Shown: positions 24,517 to 32,387 of the stretch, one piece after another
How the letters are laid out: each line of letters starts with the position of its first letter
Numbering within the stretch: position 1 is the stretch's first letter
Source: Candidatus Agathobaculum pullicola
GTDB lineage: Bacteria; Bacillota; Clostridia; Oscillospirales; Butyricicoccaceae
Length of the DNA stretch: 48,039 nucleotides
Assembly (NCBI GenBank): GCA_019115085.1
Contig: DXEF01000029.1
Location: 1-48,039 of the forward strand
Reading direction: 5' to 3'
Notes under the pieces: generated by a model
Databases searched by the model: none
What the model saw: the letters and a program-made list of their open reading frames with translations, nothing else
Told to the model about the DNA's origin: nothing
Translations under genes and position numbers: made by a program

Positions 24517-26010
24517 ATGTTTCACCGTTCCAGCGGCGTGCTTGCGCACGTCACTTCCCTGCCCTCGCCGCACGGTGTGGGCACCATGGGCAAAAGCGCT
24601 TATGAATTTGTCGATTTCCTCGCAGCCGCGCACCAGACCTACTGGCAGGTTCTGCCGCTCGGGCATACCGGTTTCGGCGATTCTCCATATCAATGCTTTT
24701 CCGCAGCGGCGGGAAATCCGTACCTGATTGACCTTGACTTACTGGTTGAGGACGGACTGCTGACCGAAGCCGAGGTCAAAGCAGGCGACTTTGAAGCCTC
24801 TCCGGACACGGCAGATTTTGAGCAGCTGGCCGATACCCGTTGGCCGCTGTTTCGCAAAGCATATTCGCGGATAGATGATGCTTTGCGCGAAAAAATCCAT
24901 ACATTTACCGAAGAGAACGCCGAGTGGCTGCCGGATTACGCGCTTTTTATGGCGCTTAAGGAAGAGAAATACCAGCATATGCCGGTCTACATGTGGCCGG
25001 AAAAAGCGGTGCGCGACCGCAAACCGGAAGCGCTGAAAAAAGTAACCGAGGAGCTGCGGGACGAAATTGACTTCCGCATCTTCCTGCAATATATTTTCTT
25101 CACCCAATGGAAAGCGCTGCGTGAATATGCCAACGAGCACGGTATTCAAATCATCGGCGACATTCCGATTTATGTCTCCGCCGACTCCGTGGACGTGTGG
25201 ACGCATCCTGCGCTGTTCAAGCTCAAAACCGACCTCAGCCCAAAGCTTGTGGCGGGTGTTCCGCCTGATTATTATTCCGCTACCGGCCAGTTGTGGGGCA
25301 ATCCGGTCTACGATTGGGATGCCCATCGCGCGGAAGGATTCTCCTGGTGGATTTGGCGCATGAAGAGCAATATGGCACTGTTCGATGTGGTAAGACTCGA
25401 TCACTTCCGTGGCTTTGCCGCCTACTGGGAAGTACGCGCAACCGAGGAAACCGCTATCAAAGGACACTGGCGCAAGGGGCCGGGCATGGAACTGTTCCAT
25501 GCCATGGAAAAAGCACTCGGCCCTCTGCCGCTGATTGCAGAGGATTTAGGCGAAATGACAGATGAGGTTCGTGAGCTGCTGGCGGAAAGCGGCTTCCCGG
25601 GCATGAAGGTGCTGATTTTCGGCTTCACCCCCGACTGCGACAACGAACATTTGCCGCATAACTTCGTGCCGAACAGCATTGTATACACCTCTACACACGA
25701 CTCGCAAACCGTATGCGAGCAGATTATGGATATCTGCACCGAGCCGGAAAAGCAGTTTGCCTATCGCTATCTTCGCACCTCTCACAGCGAAGCCATGGGT
25801 TGGAGTGCAATTAAAAGTGTATGGGCCTCCCCCGCACACATCACAATGACCACTTTGCAGGATCTGCTTTCTTTGGGGGCGGATGCTCGTATGAATACCC
25901 CCGCCACGATCGGCGGAAAAAACTGGCGCTGGCGCGTGCGCAAGGAAGCGCTCAACGCTACGGTCTCCGCCATGCTTGGCGAAATTACACGGACCTATAT
26001 GCGCGGTTAA
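24517..26010 (+). CDS. malQ: 4-alpha-glucanotransferase (GH77)
   Basis: 497 residues, normal for bacterial GH77. It transfers alpha-1,4-glucan segments during maltodextrin and glycogen use. The opening RSSGVLAHVTSLPSPHGVGT and the 250s-loop-like LVAGVPPDYYSATGQLWGNP are hallmarks. Catalytic groups are the nucleophile in VVRLDHFRGF, the acid/base Glu in AEDLGEMTDEV, and Asp in YTSTHDSQT. The ATG was chosen because GGGGGAT lies about 7 nt upstream; an in-frame TTG 15 nt earlier is less likely. It is followed after 31 bp by the HAD-LUD gene, probably in the same transcript. Confidence 0.95.
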   Translation: MFHRSSGVLAHVTSLPSPHGVGTMGKSAYEFVDFLAAAHQTYWQVLPLGHTGFGDSPYQCFSAAAGNPYLIDLDLLVEDGLLTEAEVKAGDFEASPDTADFEQLADTRWPLFRKAYSRIDDALREKIHTFTEENAEWLPDYALFMALKEEKYQHMPVYMWPEKAVRDRKPEALKKVTEELRDEIDFRIFLQYIFFTQWKALREYANEHGIQIIGDIPIYVSADSVDVWTHPALFKLKTDLSPKLVAGVPPDYYSATGQLWGNPVYDWDAHRAEGFSWWIWRMKSNMALFDVVRLDHFRGFAAYWEVRATEETAIKGHWRKGPGMELFHAMEKALGPLPLIAEDLGEMTDEVRELLAESGFPGMKVLIFGFTPDCDNEHLPHNFVPNSIVYTSTHDSQTVCEQIMDICTEPEKQFAYRYLRTSHSEAMGWSAIKSVWASPAHITMTTLQDLLSLGADARMNTPATIGGKNWRWRVRKEALNATVSAMLGEITRTYMRG

Positions 26011-26041
26011 GGCCGCGCGACGTCAAAAAGGATAAGATAGC

Positions 26042-27280
26042 ATGAAAATTACGACCGCAATTTTTGATTTAGACGGTACCCTGCTCAACACACTGGGCGA
26101 CCTGACCGACAGTGTCAACTGTGCCATCGTGCGCCGCGGCTTTTCCGCTGTGACCGAAGAACAAACCCGTGTGCGCGTCGGCAACGGTGTACGCAAGCTG
26201 ATTGAACGCTGTATCCCGGAAAACAAGCGTACGGAAGCGATGATTGACACTTGTCTGGATGAATTTCGCACAGCTTACAACCAGCGCATGATGAATCGTA
26301 CCCAGCCCTATGATGGCATCCTGCCCTTGCTGCGGCAACTGAAAAAAGCCGGGGTCTCCGTCGGCGTATTATCTAACAAGTACGATCTGGCTGCCAAAAG
26401 CCTGATTCGCCACTTTTTCGGCGATCTGGTGCAGATCACCTACGGAGAGCGACCGGATGTTCCGCGCAAGCCCGACCCAACCAGCGTACTGCAGCTGCTG
26501 CGCGAGCTGGGCGGTAACGCAGCCACGACGCTTTACATCGGGGATAGTGCAACCGATATGCAGACAGCCAAAAATGCCGGTCTGCTGGCCGTCGGCGTGA
26601 CATGGGGCTTTCGCCCAGCCGAAGAACTGACAGACGCCGGCGCAGATGCCCTTGTCAGCAGTCCTGCCGATCTGCTCCCGTTATTCGAGCGCGGCCTGCT
26701 GGCCGTGGACGCCATCTGTCAAGCGTTTACAAAGCGCGGCTTTGGCTTTACCTATTTCCCTACTGCTGCGGATGCCATTGCGTACCTCACCGATGCCTGC
26801 GCGGGCAAATCCGTTTCTCTTGGCGGCTCCATGACCCTGAAGGAGCTTGGTTTTCCCGAAGCCTTCTCCAACAGCACTGCTGTGCATTGGCACTGGGTAC
26901 GTGCCGGGGAGTTTTTCCAAACACCGGATATTTACCTCAGCTCGGCTAATGCACTGAGCGAAAACGGTGAGGTGGTCAATATCGACGGCACTTGCAACCG
27001 TATCGCCGGTACGCTGTTCGGTCCGAAGCGCTGCATTTTTGTCTGCGGCATCAACAAACTGTGCCCCGATCTGGAGAGCGCGATCGACCGCGCACGAAAT
27101 ATTGCCGCTCCTCTCAATGCCCAGCGTCTGGAAAAGAAAACCCCGTGCGCTGTAGACGGCAAATGTCACGACTGTCAAAGCCCCGAACGTATCTGTCGCG
27201 CTATGACCATTCATATGGGACCACCGCAGAGCATGGAACGCTGTGAAATCGTTTTGATTGGCCAGCCACTCGGCTATTAG
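26042..27280 (+). CDS. HAD phosphatase fused to a LUD (lactate-utilisation) domain
   Basis: 412 residues in one uninterrupted frame; AAGGAT precedes the ATG. Residues 1-217 are a HAD-IA phosphatase like phosphoglycolate phosphatase: motif I FDLDGTLLN, motif II VLSNK, motif III lysine in RKPDPTS, motif IV YIGDSATDM. Residues 220-412 are a complete LUD/DUF162 domain: SLGGSMTLKELGF, HWHWVRAGEFF, LSSANALSENGEVVNIDGT, ARNIAAPLNAQRL and a final CAVDGKCHDCQSPERIC with four Cys. LUD proteins are linked to lactate oxidation (LutC) or are uncharacterised single-domain proteins. The joined activities suggest one metabolite-handling enzyme, but the substrate is not evident. It follows malQ. Confidence 0.85.
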   Translation: MKITTAIFDLDGTLLNTLGDLTDSVNCAIVRRGFSAVTEEQTRVRVGNGVRKLIERCIPENKRTEAMIDTCLDEFRTAYNQRMMNRTQPYDGILPLLRQLKKAGVSVGVLSNKYDLAAKSLIRHFFGDLVQITYGERPDVPRKPDPTSVLQLLRELGGNAATTLYIGDSATDMQTAKNAGLLAVGVTWGFRPAEELTDAGADALVSSPADLLPLFERGLLAVDAICQAFTKRGFGFTYFPTAADAIAYLTDACAGKSVSLGGSMTLKELGFPEAFSNSTAVHWHWVRAGEFFQTPDIYLSSANALSENGEVVNIDGTCNRIAGTLFGPKRCIFVCGINKLCPDLESAIDRARNIAAPLNAQRLEKKTPCAVDGKCHDCQSPERICRAMTIHMGPPQSMERCEIVLIGQPLGY

Positions 27281-27303
27281 TCTGCTCTCGTCACACTGAC
27301 ACC

Positions 27304-27341
27304 AAAACCGCGCGTTTTAAGAAAAAAACGCGCGGTTTTTT
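27304..27341 (+). terminator. Terminator of malQ-HAD/LUD
   Basis: AAAACCGCGCGTTTT pairs with AAAAACGCGCGGTTTT, ending in a six-T run. Confidence 0.85.
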
Positions 27342-27381
27342 CAGATGCAACTTCCAGTTGCGTGATTTCAAACCAAACACG

Positions 27382-27411
27382 GTGGTATGCAACCACGTTT
27401 TTCGATACAAT
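27382..27411 (+). promoter_or_regulatory. Promoter region with inverted repeat before the XRE membrane regulator
   Basis: The -10 is TACAAT (27406-27411). No good -35 is present; instead the palindrome GTGGT-ATGCA-ACCAC (27382-27396) occupies that place. This suggests control by a bound activator or by the XRE protein itself. Confidence 0.45.
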
Positions 27412-27440
27412 AGCCTCACCAACCAAGGAGGTAACCAAAC

Positions 27441-28148
27441 ATGACACTGGGAGAAAAAATCACGGATTTGCGAAAAAAGCACGGTCTGTCGCAAGAGGAA
27501 CTGGCCATCACGCTAGGCGTATCACGGCAGGCAGTGAGCAAATGGGAGCTTGGCGACGCGACGCCGGAAACGGAAAAAATCGTCGCACTGGCAGAGTATT
27601 TCGATGTGACGACCGACTGGCTGCTGCGGGACATCACGCCCCAGCAAAATACGTCAGGCGGCACAGATGCACACATGGCGCCAACGCAGGCGCAGGCAGG
27701 CGCGCCGCTGCTGCTCTGTATGACACTGGGCGGCAGCGCGTGCGGGCTGTTTTTGCTGTTCTATGGCCGTTTTTACGCCCCCACCGACATCCCTACCATC
27801 ATCGGCATCATCTTACAGATCTGCGCAACTGCGCTGGCGATGGGCTTCGGCCTGTATCTGAAAAACAGCGTAGACGCCGAGCAGGGCGTTAGCTTTATCC
27901 GTACATTCTGGCGTGTGAATATCTGGATTGTCGCGCTGCTGCCTACGCGCATGCTCTATTTTTCGTTTGCACAGCTGCTGAATCTGATCCCCGAAACAGC
28001 GTTGTCACGCCTCTGGGTCAGATTGCCACAGCCGTTTTGGGCGCTTGGACGGGTATTGCTGTTTGCCGGTATTCCGATTGCGCTGTACCTTGCCTTCTGC
28101 CTGTTTGTCACGCTCGTGTTGTGTCGCCGTCCCCACAAAAAGGGTTAA
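27441..28148 (+). CDS. XRE-type regulator with membrane segments
   Basis: 235 residues, ATG 9 nt after GGAGG. Residues 1-65 are an XRE domain with LSQEELAITLGVSRQAVSKWE. A short linker leads to a hydrophobic C-terminal half with about four membrane segments (LLLCMTLGGSACGLFLLFYG, IIGIILQICATALAMGFG, NIWIVALLPTRML and a last one before the end). Such membrane-tethered XRE proteins are common in Clostridia and probably sense envelope or membrane state; the targets are unknown. Its stop codon lies in the terminal repeat of the fold-back element that follows, so insertion of that element may have replaced the original gene end. Confidence 0.75.
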   Translation: MTLGEKITDLRKKHGLSQEELAITLGVSRQAVSKWELGDATPETEKIVALAEYFDVTTDWLLRDITPQQNTSGGTDAHMAPTQAQAGAPLLLCMTLGGSACGLFLLFYGRFYAPTDIPTIIGIILQICATALAMGFGLYLKNSVDAEQGVSFIRTFWRVNIWIVALLPTRMLYFSFAQLLNLIPETALSRLWVRLPQPFWALGRVLLFAGIPIALYLAFCLFVTLVLCRRPHKKG

Positions 28149-28312
28149 GGCAACACCGCACAATTGCATCTTCGCTGCTTCGCGGAAATTTTGTGCCCAG
28201 ATTTTGTTGCGATTTCTTGCAATACATCAAGTATTGCCGCGAAACCGTGCCGCATCTGGACGCAAAATTTACACGCAAATCATTCTTACCAAATTATGCG
28301 GTATTGCCTTAA
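28145..28312. mobile_element. 168-bp fold-back element (MITE-like)
   Basis: The ends TTAAGGCAACACCGCACAAT and its partner ATTATGCGGTATTGCCTTAA are inverted repeats (2 mismatches over about 20). Complementarity continues inward: AAATTTTGTGCCCAGAT opposes ATCTGGACGCAAAATTT, and GCAATAC-ATCA-AGTATTGC forms the tip. No coding frame of note. Terminal TTAA may be a duplicated target. It lies between the XRE membrane gene and the tRNA-Gly promoter. Confidence 0.65.
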
Positions 28313-28343
28313 AAAAACTTTACCACTTTTTCTTGTTTTTTGC

Positions 28344-28372
28344 TTGACAGCACGTCCACTCTTTGCTATAAT
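28344..28372 (+). promoter_or_regulatory. tRNA-Gly promoter
   Basis: -35 TTGACA, 17-bp spacer, -10 TATAAT, both perfect consensus, as expected for a stable RNA gene. Confidence 0.85.
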
Positions 28373-28408
28373 CAATATCGCGCTGATGAGTTCGGCGCGA
28401 TACAAAAT

Positions 28409-28484
28409 GCGGCTGTAGCTCATCTGGTAGAGCGCCACCTTGCCAAGGTGGAGGTAGCGAGTTCGAGCCTCGTCAGCCGCTCCA
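28409..28484 (+). tRNA. tRNA-Gly(GCC)
   Basis: 76 nt including an encoded CCA. The acceptor stem is GCGGCTG/CAGCCGC with discriminator T. The D arm is GCTC-ATCTGGTA-GAGC, the anticodon stem CCACC/GGTGG with loop TTGCCAA (anticodon GCC), and the T arm contains GTTCGAGCC. It decodes GGC and GGU. It has its own consensus promoter and terminator. Confidence 0.96.
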
Positions 28485-28489
28485 GAAAC

Positions 28490-28519
28490 AAAGGCACTGT
28501 CATATGGCAGTGCCTTTTT
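28490..28519 (+). terminator. tRNA-Gly terminator
   Basis: AAAGGCACTG...CAGTGCCTTTTT, six bases after the CCA end. Confidence 0.85.
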
Positions 28520-28558
28520 CTTATAAATTTTGCTTACTGCGTCAGCCGCATCGCAAAT

Positions 28559-28587
28559 AAAAGCACTTCCTATACGACAGTGCTTTT
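28559..28587 (-). terminator. Terminator overlapping the end of the pyridoxal kinase gene
   Basis: AAAAGCACT...AGTGCTTTT on both strands; the kinase stop codon lies in its loop. T-rich on the minus strand beyond the stem. Confidence 0.65.
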
Positions 28588-29442
28588 ATTTTCCGTTTTT
28601 CCAGTTCGATAGGAACCATCCATCAGGCGATACAGCAGCTTTTCAAATTGTACCCCGTGCATCGGATCGGTTTTCTGCTCTAACGTATGCGCAATGCAGT
28701 CCTTGACATATTCTCCCGCCTGTTCACAGGCCTCTGTCAACCGTTCACCGTTGAGCAGCGCCGCCAGCATAACCGATGCAAACAAATCCCCTGTACCGGG
28801 ATAATACCGGTCAATGCGTCGATGCAGGCTAAGCGCGCCACCATTCTCCGACAGGCAGCCCGAACCGACCTTTCCTTTCTCAAAATCCAACCCGGTCAGC
28901 ACGACTTGAGCGCCGTAGCGCGTACGCAGCGCCCGCAGCCACTCCCATGCTTCGTCTGCGTCACGCGGCTTACTACCCGGGTCGCGGTCAAGCAAAATCG
29001 CCGCTTCGGTCGTGTTAGGCGTGATAATATCCGCAATTGCGCACAGCTCACGCATACGGATGCACATTTCAGACGTATAGGTATCATACACCTTTCCATT
29101 ATCCCCCATGACTGGATCGATCAAAGTCATACCGCCTACTTTTTTCAGCCGCTTTGCTGCCTCGCTCACACAGTCAATCTGGTCTGCGGAACCCAAGAAG
29201 CCGGCATATATCGCTTCAAAGCGTAGCCCCAGCGCGTCATATTGGTCAATGGTTCCCAGCATCGCATTGGTCAGATCCGTGGTAATCCAACCGGGAATCG
29301 CAGTATGCGTGGAAAATACCGCCGTCGGCAGCGGCACGCACTGATGCCCTCCCACAGAAATCACCGCGATGATCGGCACCAGCGATGAGCGCCCAAAGCC
29401 TGATAAATCATGCAGCGCCAGAACCCTTTTTTGCATGGCCAT
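28570..29442 (-). CDS. Pyridoxal/pyridoxamine kinase (PfkB superfamily)
   Basis: 290 residues. It would phosphorylate pyridoxal, pyridoxamine or pyridoxine with ATP in vitamin B6 salvage. The N-terminus VLALHDLSGFGRSSLVPIIA and PLPTAVFSTHT match PdxY/PdxK-type ribokinase-fold enzymes. DPVMGDNGKVYDTY is the conserved loop, and the catalytic anion-hole motif is PGTGDLFASVMLAALL with the base Asp. The start MAMQKR follows AAGGATG; the second ATG two codons on is also possible. It stands alone with a consensus promoter. It could be labelled pdxY or pdxK; I leave the symbol open. Confidence 0.88.
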   Translation of the reverse strand: MAMQKRVLALHDLSGFGRSSLVPIIAVISVGGHQCVPLPTAVFSTHTAIPGWITTDLTNAMLGTIDQYDALGLRFEAIYAGFLGSADQIDCVSEAAKRLKKVGGMTLIDPVMGDNGKVYDTYTSEMCIRMRELCAIADIITPNTTEAAILLDRDPGSKPRDADEAWEWLRALRTRYGAQVVLTGLDFEKGKVGSGCLSENGGALSLHRRIDRYYPGTGDLFASVMLAALLNGERLTEACEQAGEYVKDCIAHTLEQKTDPMHGVQFEKLLYRLMDGSYRTGKTENKSTVV

Positions 29443-29468
29443 TCACATCCTTTTTCTGTACGTGTTCC

Positions 29469-29497
29469 ATCATACGATGAATCCGCGTCCATGTCAA
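29469..29497 (-). promoter_or_regulatory. Pyridoxal kinase promoter
   Basis: On the minus strand: -35 TTGACA (consensus), 17-bp spacer, -10 TATGAT. Confidence 0.8.
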
Positions 29498-29503
29498 TCA
29501 TTC

Positions 29504-29532
29504 TTGCTTTCTCCTTCCCGCAATGGTAAAAT
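29504..29532 (+). promoter_or_regulatory. Promoter of the GHL10 operon
   Basis: -35 TTGCTT, 17-bp spacer, -10 TAAAAT; divergent from the kinase promoter. Confidence 0.6.
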
Positions 29533-29571
29533 AATTATATTATTTACGCTAATTGTCAAAGGAGTCTTTCC

Positions 29572-30843
29572 ATGCTCAAACAACGTATTCTTTCCATTAT
29601 TCTGGTGTTGGCTCTGATTTTATCCAGTGCCGGCGCGGTCCAACCCGCGCAAGACGGCATGCGCGGCGTATGGGTTTCGACCATATACAATATCGACTAT
29701 CCCTCGGCGCAAGGCCTATCCGCCGATGCGCTTAAAAGCGAAGCGGACACTATCCTCGACAATATTGCAGCCATGGGACTGAATACCGTTTTCCTACAGG
29801 TTCGTCCCTCAGCTGATGCGCTTTATCCATCGGATATTTTCCCGTGGAGTCGTTATATCAGCGGTACCGTTGGACAGGCACCGGACGGCGATTTTGACGT
29901 TTTGGCCTATTGGGTTCAGGCCGCCCACAGCCGCGGCTTGCAACTGCATGCCTGGATCAACCCCTATCGCATCACCAAGGGCGGTCAAAGCGAATGGGAT
30001 TCCCTGCCCGACAACAGCCCTGCCAAACAGCATCCGGAATGGATCGTCGAATACGAGGACAATTACTATTTTAACCCCGGTTTGCCCGCTGTGCAGCAGC
30101 TTGTGGTGGATGGCGCATCCGAAATTGCCAATAACTATGATGTAGACGGCATCCATTTGGATGATTATTTCTATCCGGGAACAGATTTTGATGATTCCGA
30201 TACTTATGCCCGCTATGGACAAGATTTCAGTGATATTGGTGATTGGCGACGCGATAATGTCAATACCCTGATCGCAACGCTTGACAAAACACTGCATAAA
30301 ATCGATCCGACCTTATCATTCGGCGTCAGTCCCGCCGGTATCTGGGACAACAAAGCCAACAACCCAAAAGGCAGCGAAACCAACGGCCGCTCTTCCTATC
30401 AGGAAATCTATTGCGATTCTGTCGAATGGATTAGAAAGGGCACCGTGGACTATATCTGTCCTCAGCTTTACTGGTCCATCGGCTATGAAATTGCCGACTT
30501 TGAAGTTCTGGTGGAATGGTGGCAGCAGATAGTTTCCACCAGTGATGTCGCGTTGTACATCGGCATCGGCGCCTATCGCGCAGCCGAAGCCCAACCGGGT
30601 GATGTATGGTATGGAACAGATGAATTGCAGCGTCAGCTCACTCTGTTGGACAATAGCATTGACATTCAGGGCGAGGTATTCTTCAGCTATACTTCTCTGC
30701 AAACTGTCGATGGCTGCGCGGCGATGCTTTCCGAACACTACGCATCGAATAAGCAAACCCCGGATACTACACCGGACACTTCGGTGCAACAGTCCTCGCT
30801 GCTCGAACTGGTCTCCCGGTTTATTGTCAGCCTATTTCACTGA
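29572..30843 (+). CDS. Secreted GHL10-type glycoside hydrolase (DUF187)
   Basis: 423 residues, ATG after AAAGGAG. A signal peptide (RILSIILVLALILSSAGA) is followed by a TIM-barrel hydrolase of the GHL10 family: MRGVWVSTIYNIDYPS, NTVFLQVRPSADALYPS, LQLHAWINPYRI, and the acidic motif VDGIHLDDYFYPG carrying likely catalytic Asp residues, then DYICPQLYWSIGYE. Relatives are thought to act on peptidoglycan or surface glycans; the exact substrate is not shown. The C-terminus has a Thr/Pro-rich linker and a last hydrophobic stretch (LLELVSRFIVSLF). It heads a four-gene run with acyl-ACP thioesterase, MNT-like and HEPN genes. Confidence 0.85.
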   Translation: MLKQRILSIILVLALILSSAGAVQPAQDGMRGVWVSTIYNIDYPSAQGLSADALKSEADTILDNIAAMGLNTVFLQVRPSADALYPSDIFPWSRYISGTVGQAPDGDFDVLAYWVQAAHSRGLQLHAWINPYRITKGGQSEWDSLPDNSPAKQHPEWIVEYEDNYYFNPGLPAVQQLVVDGASEIANNYDVDGIHLDDYFYPGTDFDDSDTYARYGQDFSDIGDWRRDNVNTLIATLDKTLHKIDPTLSFGVSPAGIWDNKANNPKGSETNGRSSYQEIYCDSVEWIRKGTVDYICPQLYWSIGYEIADFEVLVEWWQQIVSTSDVALYIGIGAYRAAEAQPGDVWYGTDELQRQLTLLDNSIDIQGEVFFSYTSLQTVDGCAAMLSEHYASNKQTPDTTPDTSVQQSSLLELVSRFIVSLFH

Positions 30844-30863
30844 TCACAAGGAGGCGTTTTCCC

Positions 30864-31595
30864 TTGGCAGATCTTCTCTCCCGTGAATACGAGGTCAATT
30901 ACGGCCATATCGATAACCGCGGCATTGCAAAACCATCCTTTCTCTGGCTGGTCATGCAGGATGCTGCTACCGTGCATGCAGAATCGCTGCATCTTGCCCA
31001 AGACGAGCTGAATATCCTATGGGTGCTCTCGCGCATGAAAGCGCGTCTGACGCGTCCGCTGCGCCCGTATGAGCGCATCCGCTGCGAGACATGGTGTCCG
31101 GGTATCCGCGGCGCAAGCTGGTATCGCTGTTTTTCGTTCTTTGCGGATGAACAGCAGATTGGCGACGCACAATCCATGTGGGTCACGCTCGATCCAGTAT
31201 CGCACCGCATCTTGCGCCCCAGTTCTTTCCCGGCAGCGGAAAGCTATCTACACACCGCGCGCGGGGAACTGTTTGAACCACTGCCCAAGCTGTCCTGCGA
31301 TACTGTGCGGCCGCATCATGTCCATACCGTACAATATTCGGATTTGGATGTCAACAACCACGTCAATAATGTGCGCATCGTAGAATTGATTTCGGATGCA
31401 CTCGACCTGCAGCGTCAGCCGGGCTTTGTTTCCTCCCTACAAGTCAACTACACTGCTGAAACCGCCTTTAGTCAGCAGCTCTCACTGCTTTGCGGCACAG
31501 TGGACGGCGCACGTTATGTGCGCGGCGAAACAGATGGTAAAACGCATTTTGAGGCGCTTGCAACCCTGTCACCATTTGAGACGCAGGAGGCATAA
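30864..31595 (+). CDS. Acyl-ACP thioesterase (FatA/FatB type)
   Basis: 243 residues from a TTG that follows GGAGG by 9 nt. It releases free fatty acids from acyl carrier protein. Two hot-dog halves are visible: the first with YGHIDNRGIAKPSFLWLVMQD, WVLSRMKARLTRPLRPYERI and TWCPGIRGASWYRCF; the second with YSDLDVNNHVNNVRIVELI, the catalytic Asn/His region. Bacterial members are typical of Clostridia and may feed lipid remodelling. It lies 20 bp after the GHL10 gene and directly before the MNT-like gene. Confidence 0.88.
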   Translation: MADLLSREYEVNYGHIDNRGIAKPSFLWLVMQDAATVHAESLHLAQDELNILWVLSRMKARLTRPLRPYERIRCETWCPGIRGASWYRCFSFFADEQQIGDAQSMWVTLDPVSHRILRPSSFPAAESYLHTARGELFEPLPKLSCDTVRPHHVHTVQYSDLDVNNHVNNVRIVELISDALDLQRQPGFVSSLQVNYTAETAFSQQLSLLCGTVDGARYVRGETDGKTHFEALATLSPFETQEA

Positions 31596-31599
31596 CCAT

Positions 31600-31911
31600 A
31601 TGACTGAACTGATTGAACAAGCCACGAAGGATATTCTCCGCATATGTCAACCGCACCGGATTATTCTGTTTGCAGAAAAGCGAACCATGGCTACAGGAAA
31701 GCTTAAAGCGTTCAGCCTTTGCATCATTGTTCCCAACGGCACAGATTGCCGCCACCTGCGCACACATCTGCATCTGGTGCTTTCTGCTGATGTTCCGGTT
31801 AATTTAAATGTATACACCGCCGAAGAGTGGGACGCGCTGCTGGAGGATGAAACCTCCTATGCCGCATGGATCAACCGGAAAGGGCAGGTGATTTATGAGC
31901 AGAAGACGTAA
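31600..31911 (+). CDS. Degenerate MNT-type nucleotidyltransferase-like protein
   Basis: 103 residues, ATG 9 nt after GGAGG. The strand-loop-strand IILFAEKRTMATGKLKAFSLCIIVPN matches the place where MNT proteins have LFGSRARG...SDIDLLV. The GS pair and the two catalytic aspartates are all absent, so it cannot be a normal nucleotide transferase. The rest (HLHLVLSADVPVNLNVYTAEEWDAL) keeps the fold pattern. It overlaps the HEPN gene by 17 nt. MNT/HEPN pairs are a known toxin-antitoxin class in which MNT AMPylates the HEPN toxin; here a non-enzymatic partner is implied. Confidence 0.6.
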   Translation: MTELIEQATKDILRICQPHRIILFAEKRTMATGKLKAFSLCIIVPNGTDCRHLRTHLHLVLSADVPVNLNVYTAEEWDALLEDETSYAAWINRKGQVIYEQKT

Positions 31912-32332
31912 AGGCGCATCCGATAGCCACTTTTACTATAAATGGCTGGATAAAGCATTATGCGACCTACAATGCGCACGCCTGCTGCTGACCTATGGCG
32001 GCGACCACTACAATATTGCTTTCCACTGTCAGCAGGCAATTGAAAAAGCGCTCAAGGGATATCTGTTATTCCGCACCGGCCGACATTACGATGGCCATAA
32101 CCTCACTTATCTCTGTCGTCAAGCCATCCAACAGAATTCAGACACTTTCTCAGAATACCTTGACGAGAGTGCCGCACTGAACGACCTGTATATCGAAACA
32201 CGGTATCCCACAGACCTTCCGTTTGAGATTGATGAAATTGAAATCCGACGGTATTTGGATATGGCGGAACGCATGTTCGCGGCCATTCGTCGCGAACTGT
32301 ATGCCAGCGGTCGACCGCATTACGTTGAATAG
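31895..32332 (+). CDS. HEPN-domain protein
   Basis: 145 residues; the ATG follows AGGTG and lies inside the MNT-like gene. HEPN helices are seen as WLDKALCDLQCARLLL, HYNIAFHCQQAIEKALKGYLL and RHYDGHNLTYLCRQA. The stretch RHYDGH fits the R-x4-H signature of HEPN RNases, although HEPN proteins of the MNT type are often non-catalytic nucleotide-binding proteins. YLDESAALNDLYIETRYP is the usual last helix pair with the Y-x-x-x-RYP motif. It is the last gene of the operon before a two-way terminator. It could be a toxin or a regulatory scaffold. Confidence 0.75.
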   Translation: MSRRRKGASDSHFYYKWLDKALCDLQCARLLLTYGGDHYNIAFHCQQAIEKALKGYLLFRTGRHYDGHNLTYLCRQAIQQNSDTFSEYLDESAALNDLYIETRYPTDLPFEIDEIEIRRYLDMAERMFAAIRRELYASGRPHYVE

Positions 32333-32333
32333 T

Positions 32334-32372
32334 AAAAAAAGCTGCTGCAACTTCACGTTGCAGCAGCTTTTT
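32334..32372. terminator. Two-way terminator
   Basis: GCTGCTGCAAC-TTCAC-GTTGCAGCAGC flanked by A and T runs, between the convergent HEPN and glycosyltransferase genes. Confidence 0.88.
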
Positions 32373-32387
32373 GTTTTTTCTCCTATG

